Source: Catenulispora pinistramenti
GTDB lineage: Bacteria; Actinomycetota; Actinomycetes; Streptomycetales; Catenulisporaceae
NCBI RefSeq assembly: GCF_018274385.1
Contig: NZ_JAAFYZ010000023.1
Location: 1-64,000, forward strand
Length of the DNA stretch: 64,000 nt
Reading direction: 5' to 3'
The notes under the pieces are model-generated. The model was not told where the DNA came from. It made no database searches and saw only the letters and a program-made list of their open reading frames with translations. The position numbers and the translations under genes are program-made. Positions 8,847-17,680 of this stretch are shown piece after piece. Positions within the stretch are counted from its first letter, which is position 1. Each line of letters begins with the position of its first letter.

Positions 8847-10597
8847 GCTGGCGTGGGTATGGGCGTGGGCCGGCTCAACGGCGAACCCGACGTCCGCCAG
8901 GGCGCCGAGTTCGCCGAGCCGGGTACGGCGACGCGCTCGGGTACGGCGACGAACTCGGGCTCGGCGCTGAGGTGTTTCAGCGCGGATCCGAGCCGTTGCC
9001 CGGGGCGGGAAGCAAGGCCGGTGGCGAGCTCACGGATGGCGGGCGGGTGCCCCGCGCAGCGGGAGGCCAGGGCCCTGGCCGCGTCCGGTTCTTCGCGGAC
9101 CCGGGCCGTACCGATGAGCGCTTCCAGGAGGGCGAACGCCTCGCCGGCGTTGAGCCGGGGCACCTCGTGGTGGACCGCACCGCCCAGGTCGGGCAGGGTA
9201 TCGCGGCCGGTGACGAGGAAGGCCGATCCCGGCGGGGCGGCCAGCGCGTCCTGGATCTGCCGGACCGAGTCGACGTCGTCGAGGATGACGAGCACGCGGT
9301 GGGTCGCGAGCAGTCCCCGCAAGGCCCACGCCCGGACCACGGGATTGGGCGGAACTTCGCCGACGGGTAACCCGGTGGCGCGCAGGAGCGCGGTGAGGAC
9401 CGCCGCTCCGGACATCGGGCCGCCGTCGGGCTCGGTCAGCTTCACGTAGATCTGGCCGTCGGGGAACGCGGGGGCCAGGAGATGGGCGGCACGCAGAGCG
9501 AGGGAGGTCTTACCGATGCCCGGCCCACCGCGCAGGGCGACGACGCGGGGCCCATCCGGCTCGCAGAGCTCTCGGCGGATGGCCGCGAGCAGATCTGCCC
9601 GGCCGGTGAAGTCCGTCGGGCTCGCGGGCAGGGGACCGACTACGAGTGCTGATGTGAGAGGTCGGCGCTGCCCTGGGTCCGGTCTTCCCGCTTGTGCCGG
9701 TGACTGCGTGGGCTTCCGCTGCGCGGGGATCGGCGCGGCGCTCGTCGCCAGGTTCGCCACCGGGCTTGCCGCGGGGTTCGCCCCCGGGTTCGCCACGGGG
9801 CTCACGTCCCGGACGAGGATCCGGCGCTGCATGGCACGCAGTCCGGGCCCGGGCCCGATCCCGAGTTCGTCGCGCAGTGTCCGCCGCGCGCGGGTGTAGG
9901 CGTCGAGGGCATCTCCGGGCCGGCCGGCTTTGTGCAGTGCCAGCATCAGCAGTTCGTACAAGCTCTCGCGGAGTGGGTATTCTTCGATCAGTCTTCTGAT
10001 ACGAGCGATCGCGCACGCGGTTTGGTCATCCATGTTCACCTGGGCCGTGAGCGCGGTCTGCGTCGCCTCGATGTAGAGCTCCGTGGTCCGGGCGCGTACG
10101 CCCTCGGCGAAGGGACCCGTGATACCGGCCAACGGCGGTCCGCGCCAGAGCAGCAGGGCCTTGCGGCACAAGGCCCGCGCCCGTGCGGGCTCCTCGGCCA
10201 GGAGCGCCACCGCCTGGTGGATGTCGCTCTCGAACCGGTCCAGGTCGAGATCGATATCGAGATCGACGTCGAGGCTGGAGCCTTCGCCGGAGTCGGACGC
10301 GGAGCCGGAGAGCACGTAACCGTTGCCGGCGAAAACGATCGCGAAACCCCGACCGGCTTCCCCGGCTCCGACCGGCTTTCGCAGTCCGGAGATGTACTTT
10401 CGAATAATTCCCACGGCCGACTTCGGCGGTGATTCACCCCACAAGCCGTCAATCATGGAGTCGACGGAGACCTGGCCGCCGTGGGCGAGCAGGAGCATGA
10501 CGAGAACGGCTTGTTGTTGCGGGGGTCCGAGGCGCAGCGACTCACCATTCTGTTCGGCCCGTACGGGACCGAGTATCCGGATCTTGGACTCGCTCAC
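8828..10597 (-). CDS. SARP-type regulator with NB-ARC ATPase domain (AfsR-like, no TPR)
   Basis: 589 residues from GTG 10597, chosen because GGAGCTGGAG precedes it and SKIRILGPVRA is the normal SARP beginning. Domains: OmpR-type winged helix (1-95; LLLAHGGQVSVDSMIDGLWG), bacterial transcriptional activation domain (100-240; SLYELLMLALHKAGRPGDALDAYTRA), a Pro/Ala-rich linker, then an NB-ARC module with P-loop GGPGIGKTS, Walker B VLVILDDVDS and VTGR sensor. It ends soon after the NTPase, so the TPR array of full AfsR is missing. SARPs activate secondary metabolism or nearby operons. Its target here is unclear; the convergent liv operon and the NRPS cluster 40 kb away are only possibilities. Confidence 0.85.
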   Translation of the reverse strand: MSESKIRILGPVRAEQNGESLRLGPPQQQAVLVMLLLAHGGQVSVDSMIDGLWGESPPKSAVGIIRKYISGLRKPVGAGEAGRGFAIVFAGNGYVLSGSASDSGEGSSLDVDLDIDLDLDRFESDIHQAVALLAEEPARARALCRKALLLWRGPPLAGITGPFAEGVRARTTELYIEATQTALTAQVNMDDQTACAIARIRRLIEEYPLRESLYELLMLALHKAGRPGDALDAYTRARRTLRDELGIGPGPGLRAMQRRILVRDVSPVANPGANPAASPVANLATSAAPIPAQRKPTQSPAQAGRPDPGQRRPLTSALVVGPLPASPTDFTGRADLLAAIRRELCEPDGPRVVALRGGPGIGKTSLALRAAHLLAPAFPDGQIYVKLTEPDGGPMSGAAVLTALLRATGLPVGEVPPNPVVRAWALRGLLATHRVLVILDDVDSVRQIQDALAAPPGSAFLVTGRDTLPDLGGAVHHEVPRLNAGEAFALLEALIGTARVREEPDAARALASRCAGHPPAIRELATGLASRPGQRLGSALKHLSAEPEFVAVPERVAVPGSANSAPWRTSGSPLSRPTPIPTPAQPSPR

Positions 10598-10900
10598 GTG
10601 CTCCAGCTCCTGTGGCGGGCGGCCGGTTCGATGGTGAGGACATGACAAAAACTTGCCACACAGCATGCGGGATGCCCTCAATCGTCATCAGCCTTATATG
10701 TGATCGATCGAGCGCCGCCGAGTCTACGGCCGTGGTGTCGCCCGGGCTGACATGATGTTGAGGTGACTTCACGCTGCGTGTGCTTTTGGCGTATCGATCA
10801 GGCCGGGGTCTGATGAGATCTCGTTGAGCCGGGAAGAATGCGCCGCGGCGGGCCGGTTCCGATATCCCAGGTTGTGGAGCGGCCGTTCCACTTGACGCCA
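10598..10900. other. Intergenic region upstream of the SARP gene
   Basis: About 300 bases between the SARP start and the stop of the GNAT gene (both minus strand). An in-frame upstream ATG (10681) could lengthen the SARP by 28 residues but lacks a ribosome site. The stretch is AT-richer than its surroundings around 10680-10700 (CTTATATGTGATCGATCG), a plausible promoter area. No repeats or RNA gene seen. Confidence 0.35.
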
Positions 10901-11608
10901 TCAAGACCTGGGCGCGAGGGCCGAGGAGTCCAGATAGGGAACGCCGCCCGCGCGGTCGACCGCCGCGAACAGCGCGAGCGCTTCCGGGTCCGTGCCGATG
11001 GCTCCTTCGCAGGCTTCTTGGTACAGCTCTATGTACTGACGAAGGAAGTCACCGCGCAGTGTGTCAGTACCGCGCCCGGCGAACGAGGGGCCGGCGTGGA
11101 GGACCATGAGGAGCAGATTCCGTACCCGCTGCTTACCCGGTCCCAGTGCGGCTTGGAAATAGGGGATGTTCAGGGCGCGGGCGCTACGGCGCGTGTAGAA
11201 GCGCAGGCGTGCGGCGGGATCGCCGTGGTCCTCACTCGCGGTGAAATGGCGTGGATCTTCGACCTCGGCCAGGACTGCGCAGGGATCGAAAGTGTCCCGC
11301 CAACACGCCAGAGCGCGGTCTAACAGCGGTCCGCCGACACCGCCGCCTCGCATCCCCGGCCGGGCCGCGATGTAGGACAACAGCACGATGCGAGGAGCGG
11401 GATTCCACTCGCCCACCGCGATGGCGGCCACGGTGTCGTCAGGCTCCACGGCGGCCCAGACAAGGTGCTGACCGGAAGATGCCAGCGCGGCGATGTCGTC
11501 GATGGAACACAACTCGTCCGCGGGGAAGGACGGTACCAATATGTTCTCATATGCCATAGTCAGCTGTTGGCTCGCCGCGATCAGCTCAACGAAATCCATA
11601 GCGATCAT
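10901..11608 (-). CDS. GNAT-fold N-acetyltransferase
   Basis: 235 residues (ATG 11608; a second ATG three codons later is equally possible). The acetyl-CoA site is visible at about residues 75-100: VLLSYIAARPGMRGGGVGGPLLDRAL matches the GNAT motif A pattern (hydrophobic strand then R-x-x-G-x-G/A), preceded by VAAIAVGEW. The rest (FYTRRSARALNIPYFQAALGPG) fits a family of larger actinobacterial GNATs. Substrate unknown. It diverges from the membrane/STAND cassette with about 100 bases between starts. Confidence 0.65.
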   Translation of the reverse strand: MIAMDFVELIAASQQLTMAYENILVPSFPADELCSIDDIAALASSGQHLVWAAVEPDDTVAAIAVGEWNPAPRIVLLSYIAARPGMRGGGVGGPLLDRALACWRDTFDPCAVLAEVEDPRHFTASEDHGDPAARLRFYTRRSARALNIPYFQAALGPGKQRVRNLLLMVLHAGPSFAGRGTDTLRGDFLRQYIELYQEACEGAIGTDPEALALFAAVDRAGGVPYLDSSALAPRS

Positions 11609-11711
11609 CTGTCCAGTTCATCCTGCGAGTGCTGCGGGATTTCCAGGTCTTTCGGATAGTCCCACAACGGAATCCGAAGTGATTCAATGGTCTGTGATGG
11701 CAGGGGGAGAA

Positions 11712-12233
11712 ATGGCGGATGGGCCGAATGGTGCCCGGGGCGGCGCCGGCTCGTTGTGGCAGACGGTGGGCAAGGCGTTCGAGCCGCTGCGGGACCACCC
11801 GGTGTTGGCCTTCTCGCTGGCGTTCGGGTTGCTGATCGTGGGAGGCGCGGGCGTACTGGTGACGGACGGAGCCGACCGGGTGGTGGCGGCCACGGTGCTG
11901 GCCGCGCTGCTGCTCGTCTATCTGTCCGGGCTACTCGCGGCTCGCGGGACAGGTGGCACAGACGGCATAGGCGGCACAGGCAGGACACCAGGAGCTGATG
12001 ACGACGCCGGTGCGGCACAAGCGGCTGCGCCGCCCAGGACCCAGTACGACGGCCTGACCTTGGACATCGGCAATCGCAACACCTTCTCCGCGGAGAACAG
12101 CCTCAACCGCGGGAAAGGCCGGATCAGCGTCGGCAAGCGGAACAAGGTGACTCTGACCGGCTCAGGAAACGATCCCGCCGAGAGCGACGAGCAGCCGCCC
12201 CCAGGACGGTTACCGAAGGGGGAGACTTCTTGA
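11712..12233 (+). CDS. Two-helix membrane protein with paired RHIM/amyloid-like motifs
   Basis: 173 residues from ATG 11712 (GGGGGAG just upstream). Not a family I recognise. Soluble N-terminus to ~25, two adjacent membrane helices (PVLAFSLAFGLLIVGGAGVLV and VVAATVLAALLLVYLSGLLAA), a Gly/Thr/Asp linker, then two copies of a short motif about 27 residues apart: LDIGNRNTF and ISVGKRNKV. Both fit the pattern (I/V/L)-x-(I/V)-G-x-x-N-x-(hydrophobic), the core of RHIM and related bacterial amyloid signalling sequences. A third copy occurs in the next protein (VNVGNRSSV). The stop overlaps the TTG start of that gene, so the two are made together. I infer a membrane partner that joins the STAND-like protein by motif-motif contact. 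Confidence 0.7.
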   Translation: MADGPNGARGGAGSLWQTVGKAFEPLRDHPVLAFSLAFGLLIVGGAGVLVTDGADRVVAATVLAALLLVYLSGLLAARGTGGTDGIGGTGRTPGADDDAGAAQAAAPPRTQYDGLTLDIGNRNTFSAENSLNRGKGRISVGKRNKVTLTGSGNDPAESDEQPPPGRLPKGETS

Positions 12234-14680
12234 GGCTGCGTTTTCGGCTCCGGCGAACGCCGGAGCGGTCGCCACAGCAGGCTCCGCAGACGCCGGCGGT
12301 GGCACCGCCGTTGACCGCCCGCGCGGCAGCCATCGCCCGGCTCGTGGAAGCGCAGGGCGATCTGGAGATCGTCGCGATCGACAGCGGCGACCGTGACTAC
12401 CTGTACCGCACGCTGGACGCCCAGCTGCGGTCGCGCACCGACTCCACGCTGGTCAAGATCGAGGCGGATCTGACCGGGAGGATGCCGGCGAACAAGATCC
12501 TGGAGTCGGTGGTCGCCAGTATCGCCGTGCAGCTCCGGGACGAGGCCCGGCGGTCGATCGATGACGCACTGCTGGACCTGACCCGGCAGGTCCGGTACGA
12601 ATCCTCGCATTCATCCCCGGTGAACATCGCCGTGAACGTGGGAAACCGCTCCTCGGTGACCCTGAAGGAATCGGCGAACATCGCGCTGCGGGAGCACACG
12701 GCGGACCGGGATCTGTCTGAGGAACTGGCGGAGATCGCGGCTAACGGCACCAAGCTGCACGGCGGCCGGATGGTCGCCCTCATCGACCACGCGGAGTGGT
12801 TCGCCGGCAGCCAGGCCGGCCAGGAGTGGCTTCGCCGCTACACGGAGCTGACGCGGCCCCGGACCGTCGTCCGCATGCTGGTCCAGCCGTCGCCTCCGGC
12901 CACGGCCCCCGGGATCCGCCGCGAGGTCATGCGGCCGTTCCAAGACCAGGACATCCGCGACCTGCTGCCGTCGGCCTCCTCCAGGGGCGAGGTCGTGTCA
13001 GTGATCCGCGAAGCGGCGCACAACGAGCCCTGGCTCATTCACATCCTGGTCTCGCAGGTGGCGCTGAACGAGGCCCTGACCGAGGAAGACCTGCGTCGGG
13101 CCCTCAATAGCGGGGGGTCCAGCAAAGGCATCTGGGACTTCCTCAGCCGCTTCGTCTTCACCGGCGAATCCGGCTATCTGCAATGGGTGGTCCAACGCCT
13201 GGCACTGCTGCGAAGACTGAACAACGCCGCGGTCGAGGCGGTACTCTCCGAGGTCCTGCCAACCGGGGTGAGTGTGCGGATGGTCAATGACCAACTGCGC
13301 CGAACCCACTTGGTGGACGAGGACGCGGTACCGCAACCCGGAACCCCCGGCTTCCGACTCCTGGACCGGGTCGCCGCCGTCGCCGCCGAGGAGATGGCGA
13401 AGCAGCGGGAGGCCGGCCAGCATGTCCACGAACTGGCTGCCGGCCACTATTGGAAGCTGATCGACCTTTCGTACGCTGATGCCGAGGACCCCGAAGACAC
13501 CGGCGGCGACCAGGAGGACACCGTCGATGCCGGATACCAGCTGTACTGGACGCGCTTCGAGAGCGACGAGTGGCTGGCCGACCTGCGGGAATGGATTCAC
13601 CACTCCCGTCACACCGCGGCATTCGAGGACAGCGGATTCCGGCGTGCCGTACGCAACAGGCTGATCCGCTGGTACCTCGAAGGGTTCTTCTGGTTCGAGA
13701 TCATGGCTTCGCACCACTTCTGCCGCGACCTCATGGCGGAGTGGGAGGCCTGGGCGGCCGGCATCCCCGAAGAACAAGCGTGGCTGACCCACGTCAAGAC
13801 CTTCCACGCCGCGTTCGGGCGAGGAGCCGATCCCGACTCCCACGAGCCGCGCCCGGACTGGGAAGCCGCGCGTGACGCCATCTCCGTGATCCGCAAGGGG
13901 ATCCCGCTCACCCATGGCGCCAGACCACCGCAGACAGCGACCGACGAAAGCATCTGCTACGCCATGGCCATGCATCTGGAGGCCGAGACCATCCGGAAGT
14001 CCGGGGACGTCGCCGCCTTCCCGCACGCCGAGCGGCTGTACCGGGGCGCCTACGAATGGCACGTCGACGACGCCTGGGCAAAGGCGTGGGCGATCCACGA
14101 CCGCGTCGCGATGACACTGGCGGGCACCGTCATCGACATGGACACCGTGCTCTCCGACATCCGAGAAGTCGGACGGCTCGCCGAGGAAGAACGCGACCGG
14201 GAACTCCAGGCGCTGGCTATGTGCCAGTTCGCTCACGCTCTGTCCGTCGCCGGACGACACGAGCAGGCGGCACAGGCCATCATCGCAGGGCTCGTCGCCA
14301 TGCTGGATTACAACACCCAGCAAGAACGCGCCTTGAAGGAGCTGAACAACTTCCCCAACATGTACACCCGCGAGTCCTATCTCGCCGTTGAAGCGGTTGC
14401 GAACACGGTCTTGTGCGGCATTGACGAACAGGGAATCCCACAGGTCAAGCGGCAGTTCGAGGCCGTCTGCGCGAAGCTGTTCGCCGCGTTCGCGCAGGGC
14501 GGGGACCCGCCGCGTGGCTGGCCGCCCGCGCCGGCGCTGGAGGACCTCAACCACACGGGGAGCGACTGGCTTCTTCGAGCCCGCCGCGCACTGCGCCAGG
14601 CCGAGAACATGGGTGTGCAGCTCAAGACCGTCAGTACCGCGATGCCGTGGTTCGAGGACTTCAACCGAGAAGCGGTCTGA
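12230..14680 (+). CDS. Large STAND-like protein with degenerate nucleotide site and an amyloid-like motif
   Basis: 816 residues starting at TTG 12230, inside the previous stop (TTGA). No standard family recognised. The N-terminal ~300 residues have the order of a STAND/AAA NTPase but lack a Walker A: where GxxxxGK[ST] is expected there is AIDSGDRDYLYRTL. A Walker-B-like strand MVALIDHAEWF follows at about 186, then a VRMLVQPSP sensor-like strand. Between them, at about residue 135, sits NVGNRSSVTLKESANI, matching the motif in the upstream membrane protein. Residues 300-400 look like a winged-helix region. The C-terminal half is alpha-helical (AEAIRKSGD..., QALAMCQFAHALSVAGRHEQAAQAI) and TPR-like. 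Likely a signalling scaffold rather than an active ATPase. Confidence 0.65.
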   Translation: MRLRFRLRRTPERSPQQAPQTPAVAPPLTARAAAIARLVEAQGDLEIVAIDSGDRDYLYRTLDAQLRSRTDSTLVKIEADLTGRMPANKILESVVASIAVQLRDEARRSIDDALLDLTRQVRYESSHSSPVNIAVNVGNRSSVTLKESANIALREHTADRDLSEELAEIAANGTKLHGGRMVALIDHAEWFAGSQAGQEWLRRYTELTRPRTVVRMLVQPSPPATAPGIRREVMRPFQDQDIRDLLPSASSRGEVVSVIREAAHNEPWLIHILVSQVALNEALTEEDLRRALNSGGSSKGIWDFLSRFVFTGESGYLQWVVQRLALLRRLNNAAVEAVLSEVLPTGVSVRMVNDQLRRTHLVDEDAVPQPGTPGFRLLDRVAAVAAEEMAKQREAGQHVHELAAGHYWKLIDLSYADAEDPEDTGGDQEDTVDAGYQLYWTRFESDEWLADLREWIHHSRHTAAFEDSGFRRAVRNRLIRWYLEGFFWFEIMASHHFCRDLMAEWEAWAAGIPEEQAWLTHVKTFHAAFGRGADPDSHEPRPDWEAARDAISVIRKGIPLTHGARPPQTATDESICYAMAMHLEAETIRKSGDVAAFPHAERLYRGAYEWHVDDAWAKAWAIHDRVAMTLAGTVIDMDTVLSDIREVGRLAEEERDRELQALAMCQFAHALSVAGRHEQAAQAIIAGLVAMLDYNTQQERALKELNNFPNMYTRESYLAVEAVANTVLCGIDEQGIPQVKRQFEAVCAKLFAAFAQGGDPPRGWPPAPALEDLNHTGSDWLLRARRALRQAENMGVQLKTVSTAMPWFEDFNREAV

Positions 14681-14729
14681 CGTGTCCGCCGGCGCCAGAG
14701 GCCGCCGACGACGGGAAACGAAAACAGAC

Positions 14730-15539
14730 ATGACGCGAGCTCAGGCGGGCCGGCGCCGGCGGGCCCGAGCAGCCGCGGCCGTGTCATGCGCCGCGACCTG
14801 CATCGTTCTCGCGGGTTGCAAGAGCTCGACGGCACACACCGTGAACCCGACGTCCAGCCAGGCCACCTCCGCGCCTCCCGGCATCCAATCGCAGCCCGGC
14901 TGGATAACTCCGGACAGCGCGGCGCCCTCCGTCGATGCCCGGGCGGTCACCCAGTTCTTGGCCTGCGAGCAGGATGCCCACAAAATCCATGCCGCCGCGA
15001 AGAACCTTCCCCGTTCCACGGGACACGACGTACAGTGCCTCGCCGATCCCCTGTTCGTCGTCGACATCGACAATCCGGCTTCGACCACCGACTATCGCGC
15101 GGGGCCGGCTGCCACACCTGACTCCCGGATACTGACCAGCACCATACTCGGCGGCTTCCAAGCCGAGCTGGATGCCTTTGACCAGGCGTCATACACAAAG
15201 ACCGGCAGTTCCGCCCCCGACTTCGCCGTCGCCGTCGCCACACCCAAGGCATCCATGGCGGGAGTCAATTTCGTCGGGACCATATTGACCGACTTCCAAG
15301 CGACGAACCTGTTCACCCCGCCGACGATCGGCGCCAACGGCCGCCGGCTCCAACTCTTCATCGGCTGCGGCCAGAACGTCGCCCAAGGGCGCACTCTGTG
15401 CGCCTGGCAAGGGACCGGTTTCACGCAGGACGGCCCACAGCTGTATGTGGGCGCGCTGCTCTTCCCCGTGACGATCACGACCGGCCGCGCCGAGAGCCTC
15501 TCGGAATCGGTCATCGCCGGCCTGGCTCCCCCGACCTGA
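14730..15539 (+). CDS. Lipoprotein of unknown function, third gene of the STAND-like cassette
   Basis: 269 residues from ATG 14730; GTG 14682, two bases after the upstream stop, is an alternative adding 16 residues. The Arg-rich N-terminus, hydrophobic core and lipobox VLAGC predict an externally anchored lipoprotein. The mature part has four spaced Cys (FLACEQD, VQCLADP, FIGCGQN, TLCAWQG) that could form two disulfides, and ends in LSESVIAGLAP. No family recognised. It follows the 816-residue protein closely and on the same strand, so I place it in the same operon. A surface sensor feeding the cytoplasmic pair is an attractive but untested role. Confidence 0.65.
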   Translation: MTRAQAGRRRRARAAAAVSCAATCIVLAGCKSSTAHTVNPTSSQATSAPPGIQSQPGWITPDSAAPSVDARAVTQFLACEQDAHKIHAAAKNLPRSTGHDVQCLADPLFVVDIDNPASTTDYRAGPAATPDSRILTSTILGGFQAELDAFDQASYTKTGSSAPDFAVAVATPKASMAGVNFVGTILTDFQATNLFTPPTIGANGRRLQLFIGCGQNVAQGRTLCAWQGTGFTQDGPQLYVGALLFPVTITTGRAESLSESVIAGLAPPT

Positions 15540-15961
15540 GCCGCCGGACCACAGCGTCGCGAACGGGGCGCGGTATCGCGAGGCGATTGATCACCCCTGC
15601 GAGAAGGCCGGCGGTGTGCCCCGGGAAGTGCTGTGGAGCTGAACCCGCGCCGACGAGAAGGCGCTGGGCGAAGAGGCGACAGCGTGCCCGGCCGATCGGC
15701 ACCAGCCGGCAGCCGTGGGAGTAGGTTGACGCTGCTGCGCAATAGGAGCAGAGTGCTGATATCGGGCGGGTCGTTATCAACCCCTCGACAATGGCCAGGA
15801 CGTCGCATCGTTCCCGCAAGCGCGGCGATCTACTACGCCACTGGGCCCCCGGACCCTGGGCTCTCATTCACCGTCCCCCGACGCCGTCCGGTGTTGCTTC
15901 TTCAGAAGATGCACGTCTCCGGACTGTCCGGGAGCAGCGCGGGCGAAGGAGAAGAGATCGA
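15540..15961. other. Intergenic region before the lectin gene
   Basis: About 420 bases with no convincing gene. Short Arg/Pro-rich reading frames are present but have no motif or ribosome site. GAAGGAGAAGAGATCG immediately before 15962 is the lectin ribosome site. No strong hairpin was seen after the lipoprotein stop. Confidence 0.35.
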
Positions 15962-16573
15962 ATGCGCTTTTCACGTGCCGGTGATCGTCACAATCCATTG
16001 ATCCGTTCCGGGAATCGGATGGGACGGCGGCGCAGGCTGGCACTGGTCACGGCCGCCGCCGCGGCGTGTGCCTTCGCCGGGTTCACCGCGACGGCCACGG
16101 CCTCGACGGCCCGTCCGAGCGGGAACTCGCCGATCTACACCATCATCAGTAAGAGCAGCGGCAAGGACCTGGACGTCAGCGGTAGTGTCCACAACGGCGC
16201 CAACCTGATCATCTACCACAACCACAACGGCACCAACCAGCACTTCCGCATCGTCGGAGACTCGGTGGAGAACCCGCATCAGGTCGAGATCCAGACGCTG
16301 AGGGCCGCGGACGGATTGATTTACTGCGTCTGGGGCGACACCGTTCCGGGCCAGTCCTTCGGAGACGCGTCAGTACAGCTGTGCAATGGGAGCCAGGCGG
16401 AGCAGTTCGTCAGCGTTCCCTCGAACGACGTGCTGTACATCGCGTTCCAGAACATCGAAAACGGCCAGTGTCTGGACGTGCAGGAGAACGGCCAGGCCGA
16501 CGGAACACAGGTCGGCCTGTACGCGTGCGGCGAAAACCAGCTGAACCAGCTGTGGCACGCCGCAAAGCAGTAG
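15962..16573 (+). CDS. Secreted ricin-type (beta-trefoil) lectin
   Basis: 203 residues. A signal peptide (RRRRLALVTAAAAACAFAGFTATATAST) is followed by one RICIN domain made of three QxW-type repeats: IISKSSGKDLDVSGSVHNGANLI..NQHF, LIYCVWGD...VQLCNGSQAEQF and NGQCLDVQENGQADGTQVGLYACG..NQLW. Such domains bind galactosides, xylan or other glycans outside the cell. ATG 15962 is chosen for its strong GGAGAAG; ATG 16019 would still keep most of the signal peptide. The next gene encodes an esterase-like hydrolase 51 bases on, so the two may be co-transcribed. Confidence 0.85.
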   Translation: MRFSRAGDRHNPLIRSGNRMGRRRRLALVTAAAAACAFAGFTATATASTARPSGNSPIYTIISKSSGKDLDVSGSVHNGANLIIYHNHNGTNQHFRIVGDSVENPHQVEIQTLRAADGLIYCVWGDTVPGQSFGDASVQLCNGSQAEQFVSVPSNDVLYIAFQNIENGQCLDVQENGQADGTQVGLYACGENQLNQLWHAAKQ

Positions 16574-16624
16574 CGCGACCGTCCCGCCACTGCTCGCGGA
16601 GCGCCCCTGTGCCAAGGTTGCTCC

Positions 16625-17596
16625 GTGATCGTTCTCGCGGACCAGCCGCATCCCTACCCGTTCGACCCGGCCTACGGGTTCGATCTGGACGCACTGCTTC
16701 AGGTCGGACCGCCGTCGAATCCGCCTGCCGACTTCGCCGAGTTCTGGGCGGCCCTGTTCGACCGGGCGTCGGCGGTGCCGGTCCGGCCGCAGGTCGGACC
16801 GCTGGTTCGGCAGACCGGCGACGGACTCGATCTGTACACCCTCACCTTCGGCTCCCTGGGCGGGGTGCGGCTCGGCGGCTGGCTGGCCCTGCCCTCGGAT
16901 GGGAAGGTCGATCGGGGTTTCGTGATCGGGCACGGGTACGGCGGACGCGACGCCCCCGATCTGGTCCTGCCCGCTCCCCGCGCGGCGGCGATCTTCCCCG
17001 TCGCGCGGGGGCTCGGTGTGAGCAGCCTGATGCCCGGCGTCTCGTCGGTGGCCGCCGAGCACGTCCTGCACGGCATCGAGTCCCGCGACACCTATATCCA
17101 CGCCGGTTGTGCCGCCGACGTGTGGTGCGCGGCGAGCGCGCTGATCGAGGCGGTGCCCGAAGCGGCCCAGCGGCTCGACTACGTCGGTGGGAGTTTCGGC
17201 GGCGGGATCGGTGCCCTGGCACTGCCGTGGGACGCCCGCTTTCACAGCGCGCACCTCACCGTCCCGAGCTTCGGCAACCACCCGTTGCGCGTGACCTTGC
17301 CCTGCCTCGGCAGCGGCGCGGCGGTCCGCGACCGCTACCTGGTCCAGCCCGACGTGCTGGAGGTCCTGGCCTACTTCGACGCCGCCACCGCGGCTCGGCA
17401 CCTGCGCATCCCCGTCCAGGTCGCCGCGGCGCTGTTCGATCCGTCCGTTCCGCCGCCCGGCCAGTTCAGCGTCCACAACGGCCTGGCCGGGCCGAAGCAG
17501 CTGCACGTCCTGGCGGCCGGCCACCACGACGACTACCCCCAGGCCGCCGGGGAACAGGAGAAGCTGCTCGCGGCTCGCGCTGAATTCTTCCGGTGA
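16625..17596 (+). CDS. Acetyl-xylan-esterase/cephalosporin-C-deacetylase-like alpha/beta hydrolase
   Basis: 323 residues, GTG start. It has the AXE1 family layout: N-terminal FDLDALLQVGPP..PADFAEFWAALFDRA, oxyanion region FVIGHGYGGRDAP, nucleophile elbow GGSFGGGIGAL (Ser about 190), acid region VAAALFDPSVPPPGQFSVHNGLAGPK and catalytic His in AAGHHDDYP. No signal peptide, so it acts in the cytoplasm, probably deacetylating imported oligosaccharides or other esters. Neighbouring secreted lectin and the carbohydrate locus downstream fit a sugar-related role. Confidence 0.82.
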   Translation: MIVLADQPHPYPFDPAYGFDLDALLQVGPPSNPPADFAEFWAALFDRASAVPVRPQVGPLVRQTGDGLDLYTLTFGSLGGVRLGGWLALPSDGKVDRGFVIGHGYGGRDAPDLVLPAPRAAAIFPVARGLGVSSLMPGVSSVAAEHVLHGIESRDTYIHAGCAADVWCAASALIEAVPEAAQRLDYVGGSFGGGIGALALPWDARFHSAHLTVPSFGNHPLRVTLPCLGSGAAVRDRYLVQPDVLEVLAYFDAATAARHLRIPVQVAAALFDPSVPPPGQFSVHNGLAGPKQLHVLAAGHHDDYPQAAGEQEKLLAARAEFFR

Positions 17597-17680
17597 ACCG
17601 GCAGGCGCCGGTTCGTATGTTGACGGTTCGGGCCGGCAGGGCAACGGCCGTCGGGCCGCCGCCCTGCCGGCGACCGGCCG

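Noticed and set aside
8828-10597. SARP regulator as the pathway regulator of the NRPS cluster
   Set aside because: It is over 40 kb away with unrelated operons between; nothing in the sequence links them.
12230-14680. Active NLR-type immune ATPase
   Set aside because: No Walker A lysine was found in any part of the protein, so I call it STAND-like only.
15633-16001. 122-residue plus-strand gene overlapping the lectin start
   Set aside because: Arg/Pro/Gly-rich with no motif and it overlaps the well-supported lectin ribosome site and start.
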